A stretch of 64,000 bases of DNA from Pohlia nutans (taxonomy: Eukaryota > Streptophyta > Bryopsida > Bryales > Mniaceae). Position numbers and translations under genes: made by a program. The stretch spans positions 24,535,501 to 24,599,500 of the forward strand of contig CM040088.1 of the NCBI GenBank assembly GCA_022496805.1, in the 5' to 3' direction. The number at the start of each line of letters is the position of its first letter. Positions within the stretch are counted from its first letter, which is position 1. Of the stretch, positions 48,527-61,545 are shown one piece after another. The notes under the pieces are model-generated. The model saw only the letters and a program-made list of their open reading frames with translations, did no database searches and was not told the DNA's origin.

Positions 48527-49121
48527 TAAATTGCTGATCATTCCATATGAAGCTCACCGCCTTAGTTTATCCATAATCGTTTTTGTTTAAATGATAGTGT
48601 AAATACGAAGAGTATGTACAGTAGAGGGCAGTAAAGATATGTCTACCCTGTTGCAGAGTCTCGACATGATGTTTTTTTTTGCAGCAATTTTAAAATGCCA
48701 CATCCTCCTCAAACATAATCCAAATCAAGAATTGTTAAGTGTGGTGGATAGGTCATTGAGTCTAATTTTCAGAAATATCAAACAATTCATAGAATGTTTT
48801 TGAATTGACAACTCATCATATTTTTGCTTTAGCAATGCCTACGGTCCCACGCATTGACATTTGTCCACACTAAATTTTGATACTTTTTCAACTCCAAAAA
48901 ACATCTCAAACTTCCACCAATTTTGTTGATACATGGAAGTTTGCCCTAAGAGGCACACTGACACTTAACGTGCGTGCATAGCAAAGAGTTAATGAACCCA
49001 TAACAAGTCATCCAATACAAAAGTTGAATAAGAGTCCATCACATGACGTAGTTTCAGAAGATGATCATCATTATCACCCAACACTCAATTCTGCCCTCAT
49101 GTACAAATGGTATACATTCTA
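48527..49121. other. ERD7 3' region and spacer
   Basis: The first ~100 bases are probably 3' UTR. No further gene is seen before the mini-CACTA element. ERD7 and the BASS gene converge here, their stop codons being about 1.25 kb apart. Confidence 0.4.
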
Positions 49122-49124
49122 GAT

Positions 49125-49286
49125 CACTAGTAGAAATCTTGTCTTATGTGACAAGTCATTAATGACTAAATGTCCGAAAAGACAAGTCCATAATGACGCA
49201 AAGACCACTTTGTGTCAATATGAACTTGTCTTTCCGGACATTGAGTCATTAAAGACTTGTCACATAAGACAAGATTTCTACTAGTG
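49125..49286. mobile_element. Mini-CACTA element 1 (162 bp)
   Basis: It starts CACTAGTAGAAATCTTGTC and ends with the perfect inverse, inside a duplicated GAT (49122-49124, 49287-49289). CACTA ends with a 3-bp target duplication are diagnostic of the CACTA superfamily. It is nearly palindromic and encodes nothing. Confidence 0.85.
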
Positions 49287-49402
49287 GATTACAAGTGTAC
49301 ACCACCCGCACATGCGGGAAAATTTATTAAATGAATGATAATGAAAATATGGAAGAAACATAAGTGTTGACTCGAGCTCCATAGCAAAAAGGACTATATT
49401 AA

Positions 49403-49621
49403 CTCCTAAAGACCAAAAACTCATGGTTTTAAAAATGACAAATTTAAACGATCATATTGTGAAAAATATAATTAAGATGAAACCAAATATTATATTTCTA
49501 CAATCAGTGAAGAACATTGCATGTGTTGGTCAAAAAACAAACAAAAAGGAGTATACATAAGACCTACTCAAAACTGCTAAAAAAAACACAAGACCCCTGG
49601 GGGTCTTATGGTCCTTTGTGG
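49403..49621 (+). mobile_element. MITE family B copy 2
   Basis: 219 bp, aligned throughout with 46479-46698. TTAA is intact at the left (49399-49402) and decayed to TTTG at the right. Confidence 0.75.
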
Positions 49622-49779
49622 TTTGAAATACTTCACTTGTTTAGCCAGTGCTGCGTTGACCATGCTCTTTAAATTATTTACAAACAGCTTCCATGCGAGA
49701 TTTAATTATCATGAGAGGTTCTTTATTCTGGTCTTGAGAATGTTGCCAACAAATGTGATGAAATGCTATCACTTCTGAA

Positions 49780-52700
49780 TCAGGGATGTTTGTGCTTATT
49801 CCAATAAACGACCAAACCAAACGCCATTAACGACATGATCACAACCTGCGTACAGGCACACAATTTCCTCAGTCAAATTGTGTTTCTCAACTAAGGTAGA
49901 AGCACCAGAAACTGTTAGGGAACAATTCCAGTCACCTATGCAAGCACCTGTTTCAACTTCGTGAGTTCCCAATCAAATTATCACAACCATTAGTTGTAGC
50001 AGTTTGATGATCAATTATGAATGCCAAGTTAGCAAACTGATTGGACTAGCAATGAAAGACGAGTATTGGTTCCCCTACTAACATCAATAGTGGTTTATGT
50101 AGATTAAGTTTGAAAATTCAGAACAAAATCATACATTATGACAAAATTAATTAAAAATTGGGCTTGGTTATTGAACCCAAACTTTTATGTGCTGCAATTT
50201 TTTATCATTGAAAACCATCGCCCTAAATAGGTTGAAATCCTTAAACTGACAGGTATTGGTCCCTCCACCTTATGATCAGATGTGGTTTAGTAACAATTAC
50301 AACAATAGGACATGACAAAAATAATGCTGATTTTGAGGTTGGATATCAATAAGTGACTCACAGATATGGCGGAGGGCAGACCAACGTTTGGATCTGGGAA
50401 AAACTTATTTGCCAATGCAAGACCCAGTAAACTACTCTGCATACCTGGAATCAATAACAACACGACCATCATCAATGCATAACCTCAATGGAGTTAGAGG
50501 TGACAACAAACCTTTGCAAACGAAGCGCATGGTTATATCTCGTAATCTTCTTTTAACCCCTAAACGTTCTCACCCTTTTCAGATTTGGCAGTTTTCCAAA
50601 GATGCATTATAAAATGCAACTAAGAGGGATATTTTCAAGTTGATGAATGAATAAAAGTTGTACATTATGCATTTTAGATTCTATCCATACAGTTAGATTT
50701 GCCATTGCTATCACCAATATTTGTGTATTAAATTTCAAACTTAAAATTTAACACTCTTTTGTATTATGATTACGAATGAGACATTGACAATCTAATAATG
50801 AAATTTGTTGTGATGGGTCGAAATGTAATACTCTAAGTGCAGTGATTTTTGGAGATTTTTTGGTTGCTTAATTTTAGTACTTGACTTTTTCAAGAGCACT
50901 TTTAGACTAAAACCTTCGAAATTTTGGGTGGAACACTACAACATGAAATGAGGCATAAATTTTTTACAAATCATCCCCTTTCTAATCGGATCACACATGC
51001 ACAAAGCTAACTTCCCATAAAAGTTTCAATAAAAAATCCACACTGCAAAAAGTGCATGATGGATGAGAAAACGGACTTCAAATCCATACATCATGCAAAA
51101 TATGCATGGTTGGGCGGTTAGGGGTTAACCCCTAAAGGACCAAGAAGCCCAAATCGGCCTCATGTCTTTTTTTAGCAGTTTTTAGTAGGTATTGTGGACT
51201 TTCCTCCTGTTCAAATTTATTTGTTTCTTGACCAACACATACAATGTTCTTCATTGATTCCGGTGATATAAAATTTGGTTTCATCTGAATTCTACTTTTC
51301 ACAATATTATTTTAATTGAATGTGACATTTTAAAACCATAAATCCTTGGTCCTTTGGGGGTTAACAAGGTCAAATCATCGAGGTTATAAAGTAAGCGGAC
51401 CCATTACCAACAGTGTTCCTCTTGCCACGAGAATGTACTTGGCACCTTCTTGAAAACTGGTTAGGCATGCATGTATAGTCGCCCTACATCATCCCTTTAG
51501 AATGAAAGCATTAAGTTCATTATGCTGGCAATAGGAACAATGTTGGCAATAGGTGTCTTCACCTTATCTGTTGTTGGACGTGGCTGATTTTTGGACATAC
51601 AAGTTGGATATGGATATGTGGTTTTTTAAAAATAAAATAAATTCAAGTTGGGTATTGGTATAATTAATATATTCTTTAAAATTGGCCATGGTACTATGGA
51701 TGCACCATCATAATATTATTGGCATAGTACATCAACTTGTGATATCTTATCAACTCATACAAAGTTGGTATCATCTTTGATACCATTACCTCATACAAGT
51801 AATAATACACACGTTCCATTGCAATACCTGGTTGTCCAGATCGACAACTCATGACAAATAATTTTTTTTTTTGGATAACAAATGTCAAATTCTATGAATA
51901 TTTTTCAAGATTCTCCTTTTCACCATACAAAAGCGATTTTATTTGAAAAAATAATTTCCTAAAAATTTGGGCTTCTCTTCTTATAATTATTCTTTTGCCA
52001 ATCCTAACGACCGGCTACAGTACACAACAATGTCAAAGTACAAGTTCATTATGAAAATAACATCTGGTGGTTTGGCATGTTATTTCTCTACATTCATGTT
52101 ACCTAGTCCATTGATTGACACTACAATAGAATGAGGTTTTTCTCAATAGTCACTTCTCACTTGGTGAGTGTAACTGGTCACATAAGACAAAAACCAACTT
52201 TGTCTTCTGTGACCAATTGCACGAAGTGACCACTGAAGAAAAAAACAACCTCATTTTGTTGTAGTGTGACAATTACAATGATAAAATCGTGTCGGCAAAA
52301 CACACGCAATATCACACACAATATCCGGCCATAACCGGAGGTGTGTCTGACCTGTTTCAAAGGAGATGGTTCTGGCAAGTGCAGTGAGATCAGGTGCTTC
52401 CGGAAACGCGGCCTCGGTGAGCTTATACCCCGCAACAAAGGCTGAGGTATGAAATGCGACAACGGGCAGAAGAATCTCGAGCCCAAACGGCGAGCGAATG
52501 GCATGGATGTTCACTGCCAGGGGAGAGCCAATGCAGCAGCATGTTGTCAAGAGGGACAGCAACGGCAACGCAGGCCGTATCAACCTTGTGACCTGGGGCA
52601 CAAATCTGCAAAAGAACAACTCGTTCAGATTTGCACATTCCTTCACAAACTCGTTCCATAGTACCATAGCTGGGTCGCCAAAAAATTAATTCAAAAAATA

Positions 52701-55700
52701 AAAAATGCAAAAATCGGAAATTATGAGGACCAAAAAACGAAGATGGAATAAATTAATTTTAGCTATATTTTGCTATTTGTAAGCTATTTTGGACCATTTT
52801 TTGGCTCAAAAACGAAAATCAAGAAATTCATTTTTGAGGAAGGAACCTTATTTTTCAAAAAATATTAAATATTCGTTCGTGGGGTGGCGAGCCAGCTATG
52901 GTACTACGGTATTTGAAACCAAGAAGAAAAAAAGCATTCAAATGTTAGAAGAAATTCCATGTAGTCATTTGGCCTCCATTATTCTTAGTATTCACTATTG
53001 CACAACTCTTGGAATTTTTTGGTTCATTGGGACAATAGAATGGTGTACGTAACTATTAGATAGAGTACTCCATGGGCTCTGCTATGACATGCTATCTTCG
53101 AGTCGCAAAGCGACGAGGTGGTAGCATGCTCCCACTGCACGACGTGGCGAGCCCATGGAGTACTCTATCTAGCATTGTCGTATCACATTAGTAGTCTTAT
53201 TTTGAGGAGTACACTACAGAGAGTTGAGAACATGGTTGAGAATAGAAAGAGATGAGGATGAGTTCTCTACAAAGATTTGGAATACACTACGAAGATTATT
53301 GTGTGCATAGGAAAATACATTACGGATTGTAAGTGTAATGCTTAGAACCAATATTCGCATCATTTCGGCACTTTTATTAAATATTTGGCAGAAGTTGCCG
53401 ATCTTGATAGTCGAGTATGGTGTTCACTATTGCACAACTCTTGGAAAATTTCGGTTCATTCAAGGAACAATAGAATGGTGTGCGTACCTGTTAAGGAAGA
53501 GGCCAGCAGTAATGGGAGCCACAACAATCTCTGTGATGTTGGTGATCATACCCACAAGATCAATAGGCAAGCGCGTGCCTAACAGCAATAGGGTCAGCAA
53601 AGGAGTGACCACCACTGCCAAGGCTGTGGATAATGCTGTCATGACAATACTTAGCGGAGCCAGTTTGGGCTCTGTGAGAAACGTTGCGTAATTGGATAAC
53701 TGCGCTCCGCTTACACATGCACACAGTATCAACCCAGAACCTGCAAACATATGGCATACAAATTGAAATTGGCACTTGACTAGTTGAATATAAAAATCTT
53801 CAGAATTAAATCAATTGATAAATTCTTAGGAATAGTGACATCCAGGGTTGCACTCTACATTATGTTTGAGAATCACGTGCGTTCACGATCCCTTCTAAAA
53901 ACCCCCTGTATACGAGGGGTTATATGTTTAAAAACCTTTGCATATAGATCTATTCCATCCTAAATATATGTCTAATGTTAGTATACGTCAGTATTTTCAG
54001 CTCTAAATATGTTTATTGTATGTATATGTCATACGTCAGTGTTCAAATTAATACCCCTTCTGTGCACTCATGTATACTTGTACATGTTTAGTACAATGGA
54101 CCCCGGGAGTGACATGTGCCACATCTTCCTTGATTGAGATTCCTAAAATTATCTTTATGATTGACTAACAAGAGACCAGCATGACTGGATGATTTAAAAT
54201 TAAAATAAAAGGGACCATGCCTACTGGTTCCTCTCAAATCCTTCGTGAATACAAGATCATGTTCTTTTTTGCCTTAAATGTTTTCATTTCCATGATGATG
54301 TTCATGGAAATCACAATTTTTTTTAATCGTTTCTGCATGTTCATCTTATAATGTCAAGTCTGAATTTAAACTTTAAAGACAAGACAAGATCACTGCAATT
54401 AGACCATGTTAATTTTAGCGTAAGACCATGGGGCTAAAAAAAACATTCCACATTAACTCCTAATTCCACGTTAGCCCCTTATAGCACAAGATTTTCTAAA
54501 ACTCATGATCACTCTCTTATTGGTGAAGGTTATAACTCAAAACCCTTTTATGGATTTGAGCCTTTCCATTAACATATGTGGACGTTCAAGATTCAATGGG
54601 ATGACTTGGTATTACGTCCAATAACTTTCTTGAGCCTCCCCGCTCTCGAAGGTTATCTAGGAGCGGAAAATTCCACAAAACTTCCAATTAGATTGGAGCT
54701 AATTCTCCCCTTACCAATTGCTTCAGGTAATTGAAGAAACCGAACAGCAAGGGTAGCAAAGACAACGCCTAGAAGCGGCTTCAATATGTATTGGCCAGCC
54801 AAACCCAGGGCTATTGGTCCAGGTCGTTCAACAGCGTGTTTGAAATCTTCAATGCTCAAGTTTACCCCCACTGCAAACATCAAGAAGCCCAACGCAGGCG
54901 CATAGTACCTGCAAATGGATAGACTCAAATATTCAACACTAAAAAAATATTATAACCCCCATTTCCAACCCCCAAAAGAGTAGGAATTATTTGATCTCGT
55001 ACAAAGAACAAATCAACATAACATTCTACAACTTTTCTTCCTTAAACCTTCACCAAAAGATGGAGTATCCTACTCCAAAAAAATCCGGGAGGGATTTTAA
55101 CTAACCCCTAATTTTTCAAAAAACCACATTCTGATCTTTCTTTTAATTACAAAATGGTTTCTTAAAAAATATGGGAGCTAAATTGGTCTTTAGCACCTTA
55201 TTAGCGGTGTCCCTATTTTGTGGGAGACAAAGAATGCACTAGAAATACTTAACCCCTAAAGGACCAAGAAGCCCAAATTGAACCTCATGTTTTTTGTAGC
55301 CTTTTTGAGTAGATCCTATGTGCAGTTTTTTTTATTCAAATTTATTTGTGTTTTTATCAACACATGCAATGTTCTCAATGATTCCGGTGATATGAATTAG
55401 GTCCCATTTTAACTATATTTATCATAATATGATTGATTAAATTTGACATTTTAAAACCATGAATTCTTAGTCCTTTAACCCCTAAAGGAGGTTGTCCCTG
55501 TTTATATGGTGTGCATACAAGGAAGAACATTCGCATACACGTGACATTTACTGTAGCATAACGTGCCCTAAAGAGCCAATTTTTTTTGTCAACCTTGTAA
55601 GAACTACAAGACATGTTGTTGTAAAATTTTCAGAATTTTTTTTTGTATAGAAGATGGTGAAAGAATTTCCTGTGCAAAATGTGATAGTGAGAAACAATAG

Positions 55701-58597
55701 AGCACATTGAGGTTGTTGCAAGCATTAGGAGTTAAGAGTTAAGGATGGTATATGAAAGGACCACGAAGGGGTCTTACTTGGTGGTGAACCATGTGAAAGA
55801 GGGAGGGTAAGAAAGGGCAAGCACGGTGCTGGCCAATACAGCATGAGGTATGTACACATTGACATGCTTCAACGCATCCTCCCAATTTTTAAGAACAGTC
55901 AACACAGATGCCTGCAATGCAATCACGCCATGATGCATAAAATTAACCCCTAAACGTATTGACGATTTGAGAAAAATCATCATAAAGTACTATTTAGAAG
56001 AGTATTTTGGAATTGATATACAGATGAGAGTTCTAGATTTTGAATTTTAGATTCTATCCGTACGGTTTGATTCACCAATATTATCACCAATATTTAATTA
56101 TAAAATTTGGAAATTTAAAATTTAAAATTCCTTTAAAATTTGATTACAAAAAAAAAAATTAGCATTTTTTGAGTAAAATTTGTTGGAATGGATTTGAAAT
56201 GAGATACTCTTAAACGTGGTGATTCTTTGAAATTTTTGTGTTTCTTAAATCTATGACCTCATTTTTGCAAGGCCACTTTTGAACTACAGCCAAGGTCACA
56301 ATTTTGGCTTGGTCAACAACTTGACATACTTCTACATTTATAATTTTAGAAAAACATGTACTCAAGTATCACTAAATCCAACCATTAGATAAGACAACAA
56401 CTTGGTGAAGTATCTCCAAAAAATTGGATGCCTTTCATCCAAGCATTGATGAGGACGTAGGGTGAGTTTGAATCTGTTAGTCGTCCAGTGTGACGTTTAG
56501 GGGCTAATGCTAACAATTGATCATTTCACAGTGCTTTTTTTCTGTGCTAAATATCACCACATTTTGACAGTTTTTTTTATCTGGGGGCATATGGCTCCAA
56601 TCACATTTTCAACGATGTAAATTATTAGTTAGATTTTGTATTGTAGCTACTAAACTACAAGAAAATTATGTAAAATTTGCCATAACTAGAGGCTTGAACC
56701 AATTTTTTTGAGCCACCCCAGCCAAAAAAAAAAAAAAACGCATGAAAGAAAAACAAAAAAAACCCTGATTGGTTCATGTACCTCCTGAGCTTTTTCGTTT
56801 TTTCCTGCACCACCAACGCTGCAAGTGGGAAGCTTTCTTCGTAGTGCCTTCTTGTCATAGCCTAACCCTTCCCACCCATCTCAAGCTGTCAATTATATTT
56901 TCACAATGGACATAAGGTAGAGGAAACTTAATTTTTTTAAATAATAAAATAATAAAATAAATAATAATAATAATAATAAGAATAATAATAATAATGATAA
57001 TTTTTAACTTTTAAAAAAAAATGTTAGGGATTCAGTCATACAACTCATGTATTCAACTTATGTATTCATATACTTGATTGGACTTATTAGCAAGTGGTGT
57101 AAGCATTACTTGGCTAAATGTGCATGGTCAGAATAGTAACGGATTGTCAACTGTTCCTTCAACAGTAATCGTAAACCTCCCACTTTAAACTTGAATAAAA
57201 AATTCATGCGTAATGACATATAGATTTGATTCTTGTACCCAAGTGGTCATATTGCACATGGGTAAATCATTTATAAGCAATTCCTTGTGTATTCCCTTCT
57301 AGTCTCAATTTTTCCATTGACGTTCAAAATAAAAACATTTGTTCAGATGAACTATTTTGCTTAAAAAAGAAAGTTTAACAGGTGGCAAATTTTAAGTTCT
57401 TAAGGTAATGTGAGAGTAGAAGGGAAACATATCAGAAATCCATTATGAAACCCTCATGTTAGTTAAATTGACACATTTCAAAACTCCAAAATTGTGATAT
57501 TCTCAAGGCTCTAAAAACTAGGACTAGTGTATATTTGAGGTTCTTGATGGGCACCTAGAAAAGTGTCAATTTCTTGAAATTTTACCATTTTAACTAATAT
57601 CACAAGTGTGACGCATAAAAACGACATCTCAATGTCGTTCCAAAAATCGTTGTAAATTTTTCTCCTCACTTGTGATACGACAACTTTACACTAATCTCCC
57701 AAAAACTCACTCCTACACATGTTAAAATGCTAAAGTATCCTCAAACTTTATTCCCATTGCAACAACATCTGTAAGGCACATGGTTGCTACTCTTACCAAG
57801 AGGCTTGAAAGAAGAGCCTGCTTGCCGCCACAAACACTGTTTTGAGAGGCTTGGTTGCCCTGCAAAGTACAGAAATCCATCTCACAACAAACCATCACTA
57901 CTTTTGAAATGGTACTCACTACTACGCCACTACCGGTCACTACAAGGAGAAGGCGTCGCTTTTCACTTGGTAGGTGAGTCAAACGGTGCCACTTCGCACT
58001 CACTGCCGAGGCACCAAGACTTGGTGAGTGCGATTCGTCACGTAGGACAAGTGTGTACAGTGAACTCTAACACTGTTCTGAGTGAGAAGCGATGCCTTTG
58101 CTAGTAGTGGGTAATAAGAATTTTGTCGAATTTTGTCTCCTAGGAATCAATTTTTTAAAATTGAGTCACAAAAGACCAGTAGCAAACATGAGACACAATC
58201 GACACAAAGGACCAAATTTCTACTAATGCACAAGACTGATCAAAACTTCTATTGCATCCTGTTATTTATACACAAACTCAGAGATCGAAAGCAATGAACC
58301 GTCTCAAGGAACTGTAATCCTAAGAACCACCATTATAGGTACTGCAGATGCGGCAGTTTTAGGGTTTGTAAGAAGCAATTAGCAGGAGGCCATTCCCCGC
58401 AGAACCATGTGCATAATTTATTTAGCCCCCAAACTTTCTAAACTGTAAGCATGCAAATTCAGACCTTAGTTACCTTTCAAATGTACTCGTAAATGCCTCC
58501 GAGACTGCAATGTCGAGGCTATCGACAACTGTCGGTATTGAAGACAGAAAGAGCCTCCCTGTGTTGTCATTGTGGACGCTACTAGTGCTCTCAAATC
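49780..58597 (-). CDS. BASS-family plastid carrier (bile acid:sodium symporter family), 5' exon not found
   Basis: Minus-strand exons, 5' to 3': 58597-58474, 56818-56782, 55911-55778, 54908-54715, 53740-53488, 52605-52352, 50444-50362 and 49845-49780 (stop 49782-49780). All are GT-AG and all phases join, giving about 381 residues. The core carries YYAPALGFLMFAVGVNLS, GLILCACVSGAQLSN, TEPKLAPLSIVMTALST, ITEIVVAPITAG and GMQSSLLGLALANKFF, with about nine membrane segments: a complete SBF/BASS fold. Plant members sit in the plastid envelope and move organic acids with sodium. The subgroup looks BASS3-like to me, without certainty. The first two exons encode a poorly conserved N-terminal region; the start codon and transit peptide lie further upstream and were not found. 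Introns are long and full of transposons. Confidence 0.85.
50557..51124 (+). mobile_element. TTAA-flanked MITE, family C copy 2 (best preserved)
   Basis: 568 bp with TTAA at 50553-50556 and 51125-51128. The left end is CCCCTAAACG; the right end read inward is CCCCTAACCG. It shares its right TTAA with the adjoining family B element. It lies in the BASS intron before the GMQSS exon. Confidence 0.85.
51129..51360 (-). mobile_element. TTAA-flanked MITE, family B copy 3
   Basis: 232 bp, inverted relative to copy 1, with perfect TTAA on both sides (51125-51128, 51361-51364). Ends are CCCCTAAAGGACCAAG and the inverse of CTTGGTCCTTTGGGGG. It abuts family C copy 2. Confidence 0.85.
52120..52266. mobile_element. 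Mini-CACTA element 2 (147 bp)
   Basis: It runs from CACTACAATAGAATGAGG to the inverse of CACTACAACAAAATGAGG with a TGA target duplication (52117-52119, 52267-52269). It is in a BASS intron, close to the donor of the 52352-52605 exon. Confidence 0.85.
52990..53051. repeat. Duplicate of the BASS intron 5' end
   Basis: This segment repeats 53421-53487, the first bases of the intron after exon 53740-53488 (shared 'cactattgcacaactcttgg' and 'acaatagaatggtgt'). It includes a copy of the donor surroundings without the upstream exon. Confidence 0.65.
53057..53172. mobile_element. Small palindromic element in a BASS intron
   Basis: The outer arms TAGATAGAGTACTCCATGGG and its inverse pair perfectly, and an inner stem (GTCGC/GCGAC) lies at the centre. 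TA at both margins would fit a TA target duplication. It lies between the two copies of the duplicated intron segment. Confidence 0.6.
55253..55474 (-). mobile_element. MITE family B copy 4, damaged right end
   Basis: The body aligns with 51129-51360. TTAA is at 55249-55252. At the right the end is truncated at TCCT and followed by TTAACCCCTAAAGGAGG, an extra inverted end fragment. Located in a BASS intron. Confidence 0.75.
55947..56503 (+). mobile_element. MITE family A copy 2 (monomer)
   Basis: 557 bp from CCCCTAAACGTATTG to the inverse of CCCCTAAACGTCAC, TTAA on the left (55943-55946) and CTAA on the right. It matches the right arm plus spacer of the inverted dimer at 8324-9350. It begins only 32 bases upstream (in gene sense) of a BASS exon acceptor. 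Confidence 0.8.
56936..57000. repeat. AAT/AATA microsatellite
   Basis: A run of aat/aaat units with occasional G substitutions in a BASS intron. Confidence 0.8.
57938..58109. mobile_element. Mini-CACTA element 3 (172 bp)
   Basis: CACTACAAGGAGAAGGCGTC at the left; inverse of CACTACTAGCAAAGGCATCG at the right; target duplication GGT (57935-57937, 58110-58112). Closely related to 59213-59394. Confidence 0.85.
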
Positions 58598-59212
58598 CTG
58601 TCACAAACAAGGACGGGACCCAATTCAAAAGGAGAGATCAGATCGAGCTTTAGAGTTTCATATTCTAATGTGAGTGGCACTTGTATCATTTCAGGAATGG
58701 GTTGATGAGCCAGAAATCAAAAGAAGAGAAAACTTCGACAGGGTTTGTAGATCGACAGAGATGTATACCAGGAAACAAGCTAGTGAGGAATTAGAGAGTT
58801 CTAGAGCAATTTAAGAATCGTGGATCATCATGATCTGATCGAAAGAGTGAGTGAGTGAGAGAGCTTATGAAAAATTTCGATTGAACGCAAACAATAATAA
58901 GTGGCATTCGATTCCAACTGTTGTGCAAGCCACGCTGAGTCATCAGTTTCGGACCTTGGATATTACATGACGATGAATGAGGAGATTCGATTCCTACTCT
59001 GCCATTGATGCTATTCGTCTCCCAAATCTCTCTCAGCCAGGCAAGTTACCAAGTAAGTTACACAGAGCTTGAGTAAAGTCCTGGTAGAAACTTCCAAGTA
59101 ATGAGTTGTGTTATTCACAATTGCATGCAATTGTGCAGAGAAACAGTCTCCTGCTTTTCGGTCAACCTGGGGATCTCTGGAAGCTGGTGGGCAATTCTCT
59201 ACAACATTCAAA
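58598..59212. other. Upstream of the found BASS exons
   Basis: The missing first exon might lie here or beyond, but I find no open stretch with a Met start, a compatible phase and a donor. Confidence 0.35.
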
Positions 59213-59394
59213 CACTACAAGGAGAAGGCGTCACTTTTCACTCCTTCTGTGAGTCAAATGGCGCCACTTCGTACTCACCAATTTTTCGGTTGGACTTGGT
59301 GAGTGCGATTCGTCATGTAGGACAAACATGTACAGTAAAAAGCGACAATGAACAGGATCCTCCAGAGTGAGAAACGACACCTCTGCTTGTTGTG
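59213..59394. mobile_element. Mini-CACTA element 4 (182 bp)
   Basis: CACTACAAGGAGAAGGCGTC at the left; inverse of CACAACAAGCAGAGGTGTCG at the right; AAA target duplication (59210-59212, 59395-59397). Shares interior 'ttggtgagtgcgattcgtca' with element 3. Confidence 0.8.
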
Positions 59395-60119
59395 AAAAGA
59401 AAACACACAGTTTTAGTACATTGCCACCCAGGAGCAAGTAAGGGCATCCTTCCATGCAGAGTCGGGCCGGTTCTTGAATCTTGCTCTCCACCGATAATAA
59501 TGGCGCAGAGCACTTCCATGCACACCTCAGTAGAGCAATCTAGTAGATATAATTAGAAACTTTCCACAAACCAACCAATTACGTAGCCCACCGATCGGTC
59601 GATCAGTCATTTTCTGGTTGCTGCCCTATTTTTTACGTGCTACCCATGATGAAAAAAATATATTTATAAAAAATATTTTCAAATGGGAAGTCAAGTTTAC
59701 TTTCCAACCCAATTTGAATGATGTCAATCTGAGTTAAACTCCACCGAGGAGAATCTTTCAAAGACAAAGACTTCAATATTGTCCTAGTGTTACAAAATTT
59801 AATATATGGAGAAACTAATGATGTTCTCCCCTTTGAAAAAAATTCTTTTTTGAATTTAAGAATATAATATCTAGTTTTAACCAATCATACCAAATTTCAA
59901 ATTTAAAAAATAAATTTTGTAATTTTTGGTGAATATTAAATGGTAAATGCTTCTAAATTCATTAAATGAGTATCTAAAACATTTTTTGAATTTTTGATTG
60001 TACAGATAATTACTAAACATCATACTTCTCCTGTGGACCAAACTTCATGGCAAAGTTGCAGATGTAACAGTTTATAACACATCTATGTTTTGTCTATACC
60101 CCCTCTATCATTTAGGGGT
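59395..60119. other. Gene-free stretch
   Basis: No supported gene or clear repeat. A TTAA with an outside TTTAGGGG end lies at 60112-60121. Confidence 0.4.
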
Positions 60120-60343
60120 TAATGGACATGGCTTTCCTAATTCCCACACCCAAATCCTCTTTTAAACTCCATTTTAAGCATGATTCTCTTTTTAATTTAC
60201 TTTGGTTCTATTCTAAAGAAGTATAGATCCCTCAAATATGCTTGGTTTGGCATTTATAAAACCCCATTTGGATCAACGAAATAGAAGTTATGAACAAGAT
60301 TCTCCCAAATTACCAAAAAGCCTGTGGGGCTCTTTGTGAACAC
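60120..60343 (+). mobile_element. Repeat family G copy 1
   Basis: Homologous to the minus strand of 30895-31190. It fills the space between a TTAA-type end at its left and MITE B5 at its right, so it may itself be a TTAA-flanked element. Confidence 0.55.
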
Positions 60344-60346
60344 TAA

Positions 60347-60577
60347 CCCCTAAAGCACCAAGGATTCATGGTTTTAAAGTGATAAATTAATTCAATCATA
60401 TTGTGAAAAATAGGATTCAGATCGGATCAAATTTATATCACCATAATCAATGAAAAACATTGCATCTATTGGTCAACAAACAAACATATTTGAATGAAAC
60501 GAAGTCCACATAGAATGTACTCAAAACTACTAAATAAAAACATGAGACCCAATTTGTACTTCTTGGTCCTCTAGGGG
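60347..60577 (+). mobile_element. MITE family B copy 5
   Basis: Aligned throughout with copy 1. The left flank is CTAA (decayed TTAA); the right end CTTGGTCCTCTAGGGG is followed by non-TTAA sequence. Confidence 0.75.
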
Positions 60578-60742
60578 GGATGGTTTAAGTTCAATCGAGG
60601 CAAGTTCATGATGATTAAGGGAGAGATTCAGACATCCATAACACTATGGCACAAATCAAGAGCCTGCTGAAAAAACCCTCAGATCCTACCAATCAATCAA
60701 GGATAAGGTTTGCATAATAATATTATATGGCAGAGTACTTAA

Positions 60743-61545
60743 CCCTTTAGTGCCCAGCTGACCACATTATGGTCACTACAACGTCCGAAATGCAAATAGC
60801 AGAGAATCCGTGAAGAATTGGAACTTCAGTTTTGAAATTCAGATTTGCCCATATACATTACACACCTTCCAGAAAAATAAATTTTCAATTTGGAATTGTA
60901 CAACCATCAAAATACCTATCAATAGAACACAAAAATACTGCAAATACTTGAAAATACAGTAAATACTTACAAATACAACACATGTATTATGTAGTATTTC
61001 TTGTGTTTGGGAGTTTGTTATCTTGTTTTATTTTTTTGGATTGTGTTCTTTTCTTCATCTTCCATTAGTGTGTATAATCCGATCTTGACTAATGTACCCA
61101 CTCCTGTCAATTTTCAACGTATAAAATTTTGTCCTAAACCGTATATGGATAAGTCACTTTTACTTATAAAATTCACAATATTTATGTGTGAGTCTATTCT
61201 TGATATGAAAGATTGCAACGGAGAGGTGTTGACATAGGGCATAGCTGAACTTCTTTCCTTTCATTTTTGAAAATTTAACCCAAATTCTATTGAACTTTGA
61301 AGTCACACACCCCCCAAAATCTCATTTTTGAGCGTGCATTATACAGTTCAAATACATATTATAATCTTCCAATCCCACCATTGGATGATTCTCAAATTTT
61401 AATAAAATGTGTGCTCTCCAGTTGAAAATAGAATTGTACGGCTACTTTCTAATTTAATCCATTCTATTTCTGGTAATCTCAATCACAGTGGAAAAATCCA
61501 CTGAAATCCAGTGCTCCCAGCTACAGTACCCTGGGCACTAAAGGG
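60743..61545. mobile_element. piggyBac-like nonautonomous element (803 bp)
   Basis: A perfect 15-bp terminal inverted repeat, CCCTTTAGTGCCCAG, is bounded by TTAA on both sides (60739-60742, 61546-61549). CCC-starting ends plus a TTAA target duplication are the signature of piggyBac superfamily elements. The interior has one 78-codon frame (61001-61237) that is hydrophobic and unlike a transposase. The right TTAA is shared with MITE C4. Confidence 0.75.

Noticed and set aside
57722..58003. Minus-strand frame considered as a BASS exon
   Set aside because: Half of it lies in the mini-CACTA element at 57938-58109, and it has no BASS-like sequence.
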